Assembly (NCBI RefSeq): GCF_017875955.1
Contig: NZ_JAGINK010000001.1
Location: 67,001-131,000, forward strand
Reading direction: 5' to 3'
Source: Pseudomonas sp. BP8
GTDB lineage: Bacteria > Pseudomonadota > Gammaproteobacteria > Pseudomonadales > Pseudomonadaceae
Length of the DNA: 64,000 nucleotides
Numbering within the stretch: the first letter of the stretch is position 1; each line of letters opens with the position of its first letter. The notes under the pieces are model-generated. The model searched no databases, was not told where the DNA came from, and saw only the letters and a program-made list of their open reading frames with translations. Shown here piece after piece: positions 35,536 to 44,583 of the stretch. A program made the position numbers and the translations under genes.

Positions 35536-37968
35536 ATGTCCCGTGCTGTTGATAGTTTCCTGCGCCCCAGCCTGATGGCTCTGGCAATTGCCCTGTCTGT
35601 ACCGTTGACCAGCCCTGCCCTGTACGCTGCCGAGCAATCCGTGCGCGCCTACAACCTGCCTAGCGCACCACTGGCCACCACCCTGAACCAGATCGCCAGT
35701 CAGGCCGGCATCGCCCTGGCCATCGACCCCGCCACCGTCAGCGGCCGCACCTCGGCCCCGGTCAATGGCCAATACGACGCCCTCGGCGCCCTGCAAGCCG
35801 CCCTGCAAGGCACCGGCCTACAATTGCAGCAGAGCAGCGTCGGCAGCTATAGCCTGGTCGCGACACCTGCAGACAGCCTGGCGCTGCCAGTCACCAGCAT
35901 CAATGCCGACAGCACTTATGAAAGTGCCTGGGGTGCAGTCGAGGGATACACCGCGACCCGCACAGCAGCCGGGACCAAGACCGACACCGCCATCGCCGAG
36001 CTGCCACGCTCGATAACCGTCATCACCCGCCAGCAGATGGACGACCGCCCGGTACTCAACCTCAACGACGCCCTGCGCTACACCGCCGGGGTGCAAAGCA
36101 GCGGCTATGGCGCCGATTCGCGCAGCGACTGGTTGCTGGTCCGCGGCTTCATCCCCACCCAGTTCCTCGATGGTTTGCCATTGCCCAAGGGTAACTACGC
36201 CTCGCCAAAGATCGAGCCGTGGAACCTGGAGCGCATCGCGGTGCTGCGCGGCCCGGCCTCCTCCGTCTATGGCCAGACGCCACCCGGCGGCTTGCTGGAC
36301 ATGACCAGCCGTCGCCCGCAGGCGCAAAGCAGCCATGAAGTGGAAGTGCAGGCCGGCAGCAACGAGCACAAGCAGATCAACTTCGACAGCACCGGCAAGG
36401 TCGACGATCAAGGCCAGTTTCTTTACCGCCTCAGCGGTACCGTGCGCGACAGCAACTCAGCCATCGACCATGTGCCGGACAAACGCTACAACCTTGCGCC
36501 CAGCCTGACCTGGAACATCAACGACGACACCAAGCTGACGCTGATCACCCAGTTCACCCGCGACGATACCGGCATTACCGGGCAGTTCCTGCCCTTGCAG
36601 GGCACCAAGCTGGACAGTGCGGCCGGCAAGATCTCCCACCACAAGAACCTCGGCGACCCCGACTGGGAATCCTACGACCGCACTTATTACCACCTGGGCT
36701 ACGCCTTCGAGACCCGCCTGAACGACACCTGGCAATTCCGGCAGAACCTGCGTTACGCCCGCAACGAACTGGACTTCAAGGGCATCACCGCCGGCGGTTC
36801 GATCTGGCCGGCAGGGCCTGATGAGGCGGTCAGCGCCGACGGTACCGTGCAGCGCACTGCAGGTATCGTCGAGGAAGACATCAGCCAGTTCGCCCTGGAC
36901 AACAACTTCCAGGCCGACTTCCAGACCGGCGTGGTCAGCCATACCGTGCTGCTCGGCCTCGATCACCAGCGCTCCGACAGCAACGCGCGCTGGCGCTGGG
37001 GCTCGGCTGGCGTGCCGCCGAGCAACATCCACAACCCGGTGTACGGTCAGGACTTCTCCAACGTCCAGTACTTCGACATGTACGACTACGACCAGAAGAC
37101 CCAGCAGACCGGCGTCTATATCCAAGACCAGATGGCCATGGACAACTGGCGCCTGACCCTCGGCGGTCGTGAGGACTGGGTGCATACCGGCACCACGTTC
37201 CACAACCTGGGCGACGCCACCAATACCCAGCGTGACAAGAAGTTCAGCGGCAACGCGGCGCTGAGCTACGTGTTCGACAACGGCATCACCCCCTATATCT
37301 CCTACGCGGAATCGTTCCAGGCTGCCGTGGGTAGCACGGTCAACAGCACCGACGCCTTCAAGCCAACCGAAGGCAAGCAGTACGAACTGGGCGTGAAGTA
37401 TCAGCCGCCGGGCAGCAAGACCTTGCTCAGCGCAGCGGTGTTCGACGTGACCCAGCAAAACATGTCGGTGACCGAGAACAGCGTGACCCGCCAGGTGGGT
37501 GAAGTGCGGGTCAAGGGCCTGGAGCTGGAAGCGACCTCCGATGTGACCGAGAACCTCAAGCTGATCGGTTCCTACACCTATAACGACAGCGAGATCACCA
37601 AGGGCACCAGCGCTGAAGAAGGCAAGCGCATGGCGCAAGTGCCGCGTAACCAGGCCACTGCCTGGGCAGACTACACCTGGCACAGCGGCCCGCTGGATGG
37701 CTTTGGCGTCGGCGCTGGCGTGCGCTATGTCGGCGATACCTATGGCAACACCACCAATACCGATTGGGGGCATGTGGGGTCGTACACCGTCTATGACGCC
37801 TCGGTGCACTATGACCTGGGCCGTCTGAACGGCAGCTTCAAAGGCGTGACGGTCGCAGTGGACGCGAAGAACCTGTTCAACAAGGACTACTTGTCTACCT
37901 GTGACGGTTACTACTGCTACTACGGTGACGAGCGCAACGTCGTAGCCAGCGTCAACTATAAGTTCTGA
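35536..37968 (+). CDS. TonB-dependent siderophore receptor with N-terminal signalling domain
   Basis: 810 aa. Signal peptide (MALAIALSVPLTSPALYAAEQS, cleavage near residue 35), STN signalling domain (YNLPSAPLATTLNQIASQAGIAL and following, residues about 40-115), plug (TAIAELPRSITVITRQQM to GGLLDMTSRRP) and 22-strand barrel ending in VASVNYKF with terminal Phe. Imports a ferric siderophore across the outer membrane and signals through FecR to the sigma factor two genes upstream. By overall style it resembles ferrioxamine/ferrichrome receptors (FoxA/FiuA), but the ligand cannot be fixed from sequence. GAGGAG precedes ATG 35536. Confidence 0.93.
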   Translation: MSRAVDSFLRPSLMALAIALSVPLTSPALYAAEQSVRAYNLPSAPLATTLNQIASQAGIALAIDPATVSGRTSAPVNGQYDALGALQAALQGTGLQLQQSSVGSYSLVATPADSLALPVTSINADSTYESAWGAVEGYTATRTAAGTKTDTAIAELPRSITVITRQQMDDRPVLNLNDALRYTAGVQSSGYGADSRSDWLLVRGFIPTQFLDGLPLPKGNYASPKIEPWNLERIAVLRGPASSVYGQTPPGGLLDMTSRRPQAQSSHEVEVQAGSNEHKQINFDSTGKVDDQGQFLYRLSGTVRDSNSAIDHVPDKRYNLAPSLTWNINDDTKLTLITQFTRDDTGITGQFLPLQGTKLDSAAGKISHHKNLGDPDWESYDRTYYHLGYAFETRLNDTWQFRQNLRYARNELDFKGITAGGSIWPAGPDEAVSADGTVQRTAGIVEEDISQFALDNNFQADFQTGVVSHTVLLGLDHQRSDSNARWRWGSAGVPPSNIHNPVYGQDFSNVQYFDMYDYDQKTQQTGVYIQDQMAMDNWRLTLGGREDWVHTGTTFHNLGDATNTQRDKKFSGNAALSYVFDNGITPYISYAESFQAAVGSTVNSTDAFKPTEGKQYELGVKYQPPGSKTLLSAAVFDVTQQNMSVTENSVTRQVGEVRVKGLELEATSDVTENLKLIGSYTYNDSEITKGTSAEEGKRMAQVPRNQATAWADYTWHSGPLDGFGVGAGVRYVGDTYGNTTNTDWGHVGSYTVYDASVHYDLGRLNGSFKGVTVAVDAKNLFNKDYLSTCDGYYCYYGDERNVVASVNYKF

Positions 37969-37977
37969 GTGGTGCCC

Positions 37978-38081
37978 GGGGCCGCTGTGCGGCCCATTCG
38001 CGGGGCAAGCCCCGCTCCTACAGGCTCAGCGCTGAACCTGTAGGAGCGGGCTTGCCCCGCGAAGGGCTGCACGGCAGCCCC
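37978..38081. repeat. Hybrid REP inverted pair
   Basis: 37978-38023 (reverse) and 38037-38081 (forward). Both carry the first-type core (CGGGGCAAGCCCCGCTCC / GGAGCGGGCTTGCCCCGCG) joined to the GC hairpin of the second type (GGGCTGCACGGCAGCCCC), so they look like recombinant REPs. Confidence 0.85.
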
Positions 38082-38095
38082 AATGCTGACGACAC

Positions 38096-39220
38096 ATGAG
38101 CCCCGTGATGAAAAGCCAAACCCTGCGCCGCTGGTCCGCTATCCATACCTGGAGCAGCCTGATCTGCACGCTGTTCCTGCTGTTGCTGGCCCTCACCGGC
38201 CTGCCATTGATCTTCCACCACGAACTGGAGCACCTTCTCGGCGACGCGCCCGCACTGCGCCAGATGCCCGCCGACACCCCACATCTGGACCTGCAGCAAC
38301 TGGTGCGGAAAGCCGAACAGCATCGCCCCGGCGAAGTCATGCAGTACTTCGGCTACGACGAAGATGAACCCAATGGCGTGGTCGCCATTACTGCCGCCAC
38401 TGCCGACAGCGACCCCAACGACTCGCACACCTTCATGCTTGACGCCCGCACCGGCGAAGCAGTGGCCATGCCGGCCGCCAACGGCGGTGTGATGATGACC
38501 ATCCTGCGCCTGCACGTAGACATGTTCGCCGGCCTGCCGGGAAAGCTCTGGCTGGCGTTCATGGGCTTGTTGTTCGTCGTTGCAATCATCTCCGGCACGG
38601 TGCTGTATGCGCCGTTCATGCGCCGCTTGCCCTTCGCCACGGTCCGGCAGGACAAGTCACCGCGTCTGCGCTGGCTCGACCTGCACAACCTGATCGGCGT
38701 CGTCACCCTGACCTGGGCGCTGGTGGTTGGCGTCACCGGCGTTATCAGTGCCTGTGCGGATCTGGTCATCGCCGCCTGGCGCAATGACAGCCTGGCGGCG
38801 ATGGTTGCGCCCTATCGCGATACACCACCGCTGACCGAGCGGGCTGCAGCCAGCCAGTTACTGGAAATCGCCGCCGCCGCCGCGCCGGACATGCGCGCCG
38901 ACTTCATCGCGTTCCCGGGCACTCGCTTTTCCAGCGAGCACCACTACGCGGTATTCATGAACGGCGCCACGCACCTGACCTCACACCTGTTCACCCCGGT
39001 CTTGATCGACGCCAGCAACCTCACCGTCACGGCAGTCGGCGAGCGCCCCTGGTACATGGATGCGATGGGCCTGTCCCAGCCGCTGCACTTTGGTGACTAC
39101 GGCGGGCGGCCAATGCAGATCCTCTGGGCACTGCTGGATGTGCTGACCATCGTCGTCCTCGTCAGCGGCCTGTACCTATGGTGGGACAAGCGTCGCAGCC
39201 GTGGGAAGGCCACGCCATGA
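38096..39220 (+). CDS. PepSY-associated transmembrane protein
   Basis: 374 aa. Starts with the family motif LRRWSAIHTWSSLICTLFLLLLALTGLPLIF, and has four membrane helices (about residues 20-40, 150-170, 195-220, 340-360) around a PepSY-type periplasmic loop (FMLDARTGEAVAMP). Such proteins are common beside TonB siderophore receptors and are suspected inner-membrane reductases or transporters of ferric complexes. Start 38096 is used; ATG 38108 is equally plausible, and no strong ribosome site is visible. Likely co-regulated with the receptor despite the REP pair between. Confidence 0.88.
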   Translation: MSPVMKSQTLRRWSAIHTWSSLICTLFLLLLALTGLPLIFHHELEHLLGDAPALRQMPADTPHLDLQQLVRKAEQHRPGEVMQYFGYDEDEPNGVVAITAATADSDPNDSHTFMLDARTGEAVAMPAANGGVMMTILRLHVDMFAGLPGKLWLAFMGLLFVVAIISGTVLYAPFMRRLPFATVRQDKSPRLRWLDLHNLIGVVTLTWALVVGVTGVISACADLVIAAWRNDSLAAMVAPYRDTPPLTERAAASQLLEIAAAAAPDMRADFIAFPGTRFSSEHHYAVFMNGATHLTSHLFTPVLIDASNLTVTAVGERPWYMDAMGLSQPLHFGDYGGRPMQILWALLDVLTIVVLVSGLYLWWDKRRSRGKATP

Positions 39221-39402
39221 GCCATCGCTCGCAATCCACCTGGCGGATCTTTACCTGGCCACTGCTGATCGCGCTGCTGGGTGCGATCGGGCTGTTCGCG
39301 GCGTTGCTCGGTGACAATGGCTGGGATGTTCTGGCTTGGGTCGGCTTGGGCATTCCTGCCGGGCTGGGGCTGCAGGCATTGCTCAAGCGCAAGCCCGGCT
39401 GA
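39217..39402 (+). CDS. Small two-helix membrane protein
   Basis: 61 aa, MSHRSQSTWRIFTWPLLIAL at the N-terminus, with hydrophobic segments at about 13-30 and 38-54 and a basic tail KRKPG. The ATG overlaps the stop of the PepSY gene by 4 bp (ATGA), so it is translationally coupled and should work with it. Short proteins of this type commonly follow PepSY-TM genes in iron-uptake loci; function unknown. Confidence 0.85.
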   Translation: MSHRSQSTWRIFTWPLLIALLGAIGLFAALLGDNGWDVLAWVGLGIPAGLGLQALLKRKPG

Positions 39403-39473
39403 GTTATCTGTTTACAGTCACAGCCGGTTTGACGTGCCTAGGATGCAGGGTCCCCCATGACAAGGAGCGGGCC

Positions 39474-42263
39474 ATGCAACCTCTCAAACTCATCGAAACG
39501 CTCACCGGCCAGATCAACGCGCTGCTCGAACAGCTGCCCGTCATTGAGCAGCCGCTGCACAATAACCTGCAGACGCGGCGCAAGATCCACAGCGATCTGG
39601 CCAGCTACTGGTCAGAGCTCAATCCTCAAGGTTTGAACCGCAGGAAGTCGCTGATCGCCCTGCGCCAGCTGTACCTGCTGGCCGAAATCGACCTGCGCGT
39701 CAGTGACGACACGCTGAGCGCAGACCAGGCCGCACCACTGCGCGCCTGCATTGAGCACCCACGCGCCTGGCAGCGCCAGCAGATGCCGGCAGCCAAGCGG
39801 CCTCAGGTCTATCGACCTGTGCTCGAAAACCTGCAACCTCACTGGCGCAGCTACCTGCCTGGGGCGATGGTGATCATCTCGGGAACCGCCGAAGGCACGC
39901 TGCTCGAGGCTGATGCCCAGACAGGTGAGGTACTGCTGTGCTGCCTGTCGCAAGGCATCGAGGTGTTCCCCTCGCTCAAGGCCTTGCATGACGAACTGTG
40001 CGAACGGCTGGACGACCCTCTTCAGAGCAAAGCGCTGCTGCACTTGTACGCGGACCAGCAATCCGCCAAACAGGCGCGCCTGGCTGCGCGTCTGCGTTAT
40101 GAGTGGTACGCCGATGATCCGATCGAAGCGCAGGTGCTGCAACTGATCGACACCCAGCGCCAGCGCCTGAATCTGCCATCGCTCTGGGACAACACCCAGA
40201 CGCCGTCGACCACCACGCGCCACGCACAGGTCATGGCTGCAATCAGACTCGACAATGATCTCGCTACCCAGGCAACGCTGAACACTCGCTACTCGCGGTT
40301 ACTGGAAAAACACATGCCGGCATGGCTGCGCGACGCTGACACGCAAAGCCTCAGCCACATCATGCAGACCATGCAGGAACTGGTGGTGGCCAGTGAGATG
40401 GCGGCGGCTCCCGGCATCCTCACCCAACAGCAGTTTCTGCGGCAAAACGATCTCAGGACATGGACACGAGCCCGCCTGCAGGAGCGTCTGCGTGACGATT
40501 TCGGCCTGCAACTGGCGCCGCAAGACATAACAGTGAGCATCACCCGCGCTCGTCAGGTCGGGCCGCAGCCCTACCCCTTCAATCCATCCTTGTTCGTTAC
40601 CTGGCACGGCCTCAAACAGGTCGGCGATGAAACCATTGAAATGGTCACCGAGCGCTTGCCACTGGACGATCTGGCCTTGGTCAACCTCGCCTGGTTCAAT
40701 TACGACTACTGGTTGACCGCACGTGTCAGCCATGTCGAGGCACGTACGCTGCCCCCAGCGCTGACGCCGACCTATGTCAAGTCACTGGTGCGCAGCCTCA
40801 ATGCCGGCGGGCGCTATGCAGATTTTCTCCATACCCAGTTGGTCGATTCGCGCGCGGGCCGCTGGCGCCTGCACGCCCATGCCCGGATCAACCGTGCCCG
40901 AATGCGCGCTGAAGCGGTCAAAGCCAGGTATGCCGGCCACTTCGCCGAACACCGCGTCGAGCGTGGCTACCGCTGGGCGACGGCAGTACTGGACCAGCCC
41001 GACAACGCGCTGCGCGCGCCTGTAGATGGCCATGCAGTCACGGTTCGGCAACTGCTGATCAAGGGCCATACGGTGCAAGGGGTGTTACTGATAAATACCC
41101 AACAAAGCAGCGTGCCTTCGTTTCTTATGTACACCCCAGAAGCGCCAGACCGACGCAACTGGCGCGAATTTTCCACCACCCGGCAATTGCTGCGCACCCT
41201 GCGCGACAAACCGGCGCTGCGCCAGTATCTGAGCGCTCGGCTACCACAGGTCGAGGAGAGTGAGCTGCAACGGCTGTTGCTCAAAGGGGGCTTGGGCAGT
41301 TCCGTAAGCATGCCAGCAGTTACCGACGATCTGTTCTTCGCGTTGTATATGGCAGAGGTACGCGGCCAACTAGCGGCGGTCGACGCCAGCAGCCAGGCCA
41401 CCCGCGAGGTCAATGTCCAGTCAGTCATCGACCTGTCCTGGCGGTTGCTGGATCTGGTAAGCCTGGTGCTGCCTGCCAAGGCCCTGATGGCGTTGTCGAT
41501 CGGGCGTATGGTCCTCGACATCTGCGATGGCATCCAGGCCCACCAGCGCGACGACATGGAGGGCGTGTTGCGCCATCTCTACAACACCATCAGCCATGCC
41601 ACAGATGCGGGGGGAAGTTTCATCGCTACCGGCATCTTGCGTCGAGCGGTACGGGGCTTGCCCAAGCAACCGCCACTGCCATTGCCGGCCCGCTACAGAG
41701 TCAATGTCGACACGAGCACGTTGCGCTATCGCATCGATGGCGTGCACGACATCGGCGTCTACGAACAGGTGTCGTCGTTTGGTGGCTTGTCGCAGTACTT
41801 CGTCAGGGACAACCAGGGCAGTCATTACAAAGTGAGCTTCGATGGCAAGCGCTGGCAGGTGATCGACCCTGAGCAACCGGATGCCTATCTGCAGCAACCG
41901 ATCAAACGCCTGCGCAACGGCCAGTGGGTGGTCGATTCACCTGTGCTCTGGTATGACGGCCTACCGGATCTGCCTGGCTTGCTCGGGCAATGCCGCCTGC
42001 AGCCACCCCTGGCCGGAACGCTGGTGGCGCAAGGGCATGGCGTGCAGGCCTTTGAAGAACAGTATTACCTGCCGACGCGCTTCGGCCAGGTGGCGCTGCG
42101 CAGGCACTTGCTCGAAGGCTACTGGCATCTGTTGATACCGGGTGCAGAAGACGCTGGCGTGGTGCCGTGGGCGGTACTGCGCTGGCACGCTGGAGAATGG
42201 CAGATTCGCCTGCGCCAAGCCGGGCGGGCCAGTGCTTGGCTGGCGTTGCCAGTGAATGATTGA
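39474..42263 (+). CDS. Large DUF6543 / dermonecrotic-toxin-like protein
   Basis: 929 aa from ATG 39474 with AAGGAGCGG upstream. No signal peptide. Residues about 400-600 (ALVNLAWFNYDYWLTARVSH..., LTPTYVKSLVRSLNAGGRYADF, VQGVLLINTQQSSVPSFLMYTPEAPDRRNWREF) fit the DUF6543/dermonecrotic-toxin domain that pseudomonads carry in very large putative toxins and effectors. A hydrophobic helical stretch near residues 645-700 (LLDLVSLVLPAKALMALSIG) could be a membrane-insertion segment. The C-terminal third has repeated WY-rich beta modules. Many relatives also have leucine-rich repeats and an E3-ligase domain; neither is seen here. No immunity, chaperone or secretion gene is adjacent. I assign it by resemblance; toxicity is not shown. 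Confidence 0.75.
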   Translation: MQPLKLIETLTGQINALLEQLPVIEQPLHNNLQTRRKIHSDLASYWSELNPQGLNRRKSLIALRQLYLLAEIDLRVSDDTLSADQAAPLRACIEHPRAWQRQQMPAAKRPQVYRPVLENLQPHWRSYLPGAMVIISGTAEGTLLEADAQTGEVLLCCLSQGIEVFPSLKALHDELCERLDDPLQSKALLHLYADQQSAKQARLAARLRYEWYADDPIEAQVLQLIDTQRQRLNLPSLWDNTQTPSTTTRHAQVMAAIRLDNDLATQATLNTRYSRLLEKHMPAWLRDADTQSLSHIMQTMQELVVASEMAAAPGILTQQQFLRQNDLRTWTRARLQERLRDDFGLQLAPQDITVSITRARQVGPQPYPFNPSLFVTWHGLKQVGDETIEMVTERLPLDDLALVNLAWFNYDYWLTARVSHVEARTLPPALTPTYVKSLVRSLNAGGRYADFLHTQLVDSRAGRWRLHAHARINRARMRAEAVKARYAGHFAEHRVERGYRWATAVLDQPDNALRAPVDGHAVTVRQLLIKGHTVQGVLLINTQQSSVPSFLMYTPEAPDRRNWREFSTTRQLLRTLRDKPALRQYLSARLPQVEESELQRLLLKGGLGSSVSMPAVTDDLFFALYMAEVRGQLAAVDASSQATREVNVQSVIDLSWRLLDLVSLVLPAKALMALSIGRMVLDICDGIQAHQRDDMEGVLRHLYNTISHATDAGGSFIATGILRRAVRGLPKQPPLPLPARYRVNVDTSTLRYRIDGVHDIGVYEQVSSFGGLSQYFVRDNQGSHYKVSFDGKRWQVIDPEQPDAYLQQPIKRLRNGQWVVDSPVLWYDGLPDLPGLLGQCRLQPPLAGTLVAQGHGVQAFEEQYYLPTRFGQVALRRHLLEGYWHLLIPGAEDAGVVPWAVLRWHAGEWQIRLRQAGRASAWLALPVND

Positions 42264-42294
42264 TCTGCAGCGGTGCATGGCACCGGCTTCACCG

Positions 42295-42370
42295 GTGTTC
42301 GCGGGGCAAGCCCGCGCCTACAGGTACCGCTGCATAACCTGTAGGAGCGGGCTTGCCCCGCGAAGAGGCC
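42295..42370. repeat. Inverted REP pair
   Basis: First-type REPs at 42295-42324 (reverse) and 42338-42370 (forward) between the convergent toxin-like gene and the LPS operon, forming a likely shared terminator. Confidence 0.88.
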
Positions 42371-42388
42371 ACCCCTGACACACACAGA

Positions 42389-43831
42389 TTACTCAGCCAA
42401 CCTCGGCAACAGCTCGTTCATCCGCGTATGCAGCGCACTGCCCGTCGGCCAGTTGCGCAGCATCCGCGCCCGGTCTCGGGCGTAGGCCGGGGCAAAGCTG
42501 AGCTGGGTCGCGTGCTGGCACATGGCATCGAGGTCGATCAGCGACCACTGGCCATCCTGCCAGAACAGGTTATGCCCCTTCATGTCGCCATGGCTGATGC
42601 GCTCGCGAATCAGCTGCTGCATCAAGTGCACCAGCGCCTGGACTTGCTCCTGCGGCGCCTCGCCGGTTTCGACAAAGGGCGCAAAGCTTGCGATCAAGTC
42701 CGGCCCATCGGCATATTCAGTCACCAGGTAAGCACGGCTGCGCAGGCCCATCACGCGCTGCTCCAGCACTGCCAGCGGCTTGGGCGTGGCGATGTCGAGA
42801 AACGCCAGGCGATGCCCCTCGATCCACGAGTGCCAGGCCCGGCTCGGACGCCAGAAGCGCTTGAACCAGTGCGCAGTATTCTTGATGTTGTAGCGCTTGA
42901 GCACCAGCGTGCGCCCGCCGACCTCGACGCGCGCCACACTGGCCGCGCCGCCAGTCTTGAACAGATAACCCTGGTCGATAAGTGCATCGGCCTGCTCCAG
43001 CACCGGCAGCATCGCCTCGACCTCTGGCCGGCGGATCGCGCGCAAGCCGGACAAACTGCGCTGCACGCTGAACAGGGTACATTCACGACCGGCCTTTTCC
43101 AGGTAGTCCTTCATCCGCCAGCTGCGGACCTTGTCGACCTGCTTCTGCAGCGCTTCGAGCGGCAGGGCATGCTCGCCGTTGGCCAACAGATAGTGCACCA
43201 GCAGCTCTTCGATGAACGGCTCGAGGCGCTTGGGCAACTGGGCGAAGAACACCCCGAGGTTTTCCAGCACGCGCTGGCGCGACAGGTTCTGTCCAGGCGT
43301 TTCGGCCTTGATCCCGGCGCCATCGATCAGGTACAGCTGGCCGGCGTGGCGGAGCAGGTTGTCCAGGTGCAGATCGGCTTGCCAGAGGCCCTTGGCATGC
43401 ATCTGGGCCACGGCGCTCAGCGCCTCGCCCAGCACCGCCTGCTGCTCATCGGCGAGCACCGGCAGATGTTCGACCTTGGCCCAGGCATCGCCGAGGCTCT
43501 CGGCGTTTTCCAGGAACTCGAACAGCAACCAGCCACCCTCGACTTCCTTGAGACCGTCGGCGAGCAGCTTGGGCGTGGTCAGGCCTTGCGCGGCCATCAG
43601 CTTGACGCCCTCCAGCTCACGCTGGAAATGCCGGGCGGCGTTGTTGCCCACCAGCAGCTTGGCCAACACCGGCGTACCACGCCAGACCCCGGCCCCGACA
43701 TAGCGCTGCCCGGGCAGCACGCGCAGCAGGCTGAGCAGTTGCAGCTCGGCACTGCCAGCGGCATCGGCGAGGGTCACGCTCAGCGGCAGGCTCGGGCTGC
43801 GCCCGGCCTGTTTCAGTTCAGACAAACGCAT
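42389..43831 (-). CDS. Double kinase-fold protein of the core-LPS operon
   Basis: 480 aa with two LPS-kinase (InaA/WaaP-like) catalytic loops in one chain: GLWQADLHLDNLL followed by LYLIDGAGI at about residues 147-177, and ISHGDMKGHNLF followed by WSLIDLDAM at about 408-438. The first has the degenerate QADLHLDN version, the second HGDMKGHN. Both have D-x4-N. Position is that of PA5006 in P. aeruginosa. Probably phosphorylates inner-core heptose or acts as a helper; exact substrate unknown. The start overlaps the upstream stop (TGATG). Last gene of the operon. Confidence 0.88.
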   Translation of the reverse strand: MRLSELKQAGRSPSLPLSVTLADAAGSAELQLLSLLRVLPGQRYVGAGVWRGTPVLAKLLVGNNAARHFQRELEGVKLMAAQGLTTPKLLADGLKEVEGGWLLFEFLENAESLGDAWAKVEHLPVLADEQQAVLGEALSAVAQMHAKGLWQADLHLDNLLRHAGQLYLIDGAGIKAETPGQNLSRQRVLENLGVFFAQLPKRLEPFIEELLVHYLLANGEHALPLEALQKQVDKVRSWRMKDYLEKAGRECTLFSVQRSLSGLRAIRRPEVEAMLPVLEQADALIDQGYLFKTGGAASVARVEVGGRTLVLKRYNIKNTAHWFKRFWRPSRAWHSWIEGHRLAFLDIATPKPLAVLEQRVMGLRSRAYLVTEYADGPDLIASFAPFVETGEAPQEQVQALVHLMQQLIRERISHGDMKGHNLFWQDGQWSLIDLDAMCQHATQLSFAPAYARDRARMLRNWPTGSALHTRMNELLPRLAE

Positions 43832-44583
43832 CAGCGGGCCTCTTTTTCACGACGGCGGCGCACCAGGCGCTGCAGCCAGTTAGTGACCAACGTGCTGTCG
43901 GCAGGCTGCTCCAGGTAAGCCGCGAGCAGGCTGCGCACATCCCCTTCGCTCCAGGCGCGAGCCCGGCGCAGCAAGGGTTCGAGGTCCTTGAGCCGGTCAC
44001 GCATGCCGAGCAGCAGCGGGCGGGTTTTTTCCAGGTCGATCAGTTGCGCCTGCCAGCCTTCACGGCGCTCACGCAGGAAGATGTGCTTGGGATAGAAGCA
44101 GCCATGCACCTGACCGGCCGCGTGCAAGGTACGCCCCAGCCGACCGCAGGCCTGAAGCACCCCCAGGCGCTTTTCGGCAGCCAGTTGCGGCCATTGCGCG
44201 AGCAACTGGTCAAGGTCGGTCCAATCGTCCAGCGCGCGGGTCATGAGAATTGCCCGGTGCTCGCCCTTGCTCTTGCGCTCGCCATAGAACACCGCCTGCA
44301 AAGCAGGGATCTTCAGTTTCTGGTAGCGGCTGATGTTGCGAAACTCGCGGGCGAACGTCGGCTCGCCAAAAGGCCGGTGCAGGGTCCGCGTGAGGTAGTC
44401 GCTCTGGCGCTTGAGGTAGTAGCCCTTGCCCTCGAGTTCCAGGCGATAAACGCTGCTCCAGCCGCCGCGGCCGGTGTTCGGTTCGTCCACGGCATCGAGC
44501 TGCAGCGCCCACAGCGCCTCGAAATCGTTCAGGCCGTGGCGTTGCAGCAGCGCCAGGTCGCTGCTGGCCAGGTAATCGGTCAT
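43831..44583 (-). CDS. Core-LPS kinase-like protein (third kinase, PA5007 position)
   Basis: 250 aa, InaA/WaaP kinase fold. Catalytic-loop equivalent VHGCFYPKHIFL shows C in place of the usual D, and LIDLEKTRPLLLG is the metal-binding segment. The glycine/lysine region is GWSSVYRLELEGKGYYLKRQ. Loss of the catalytic aspartate suggests altered or lost activity unless the fold uses another residue; this is inferred from motif position only. The start overlaps the upstream stop by 4 bp (ATGA). Confidence 0.88.
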   Translation of the reverse strand: MTDYLASSDLALLQRHGLNDFEALWALQLDAVDEPNTGRGGWSSVYRLELEGKGYYLKRQSDYLTRTLHRPFGEPTFAREFRNISRYQKLKIPALQAVFYGERKSKGEHRAILMTRALDDWTDLDQLLAQWPQLAAEKRLGVLQACGRLGRTLHAAGQVHGCFYPKHIFLRERREGWQAQLIDLEKTRPLLLGMRDRLKDLEPLLRRARAWSEGDVRSLLAAYLEQPADSTLVTNWLQRLVRRRREKEAR

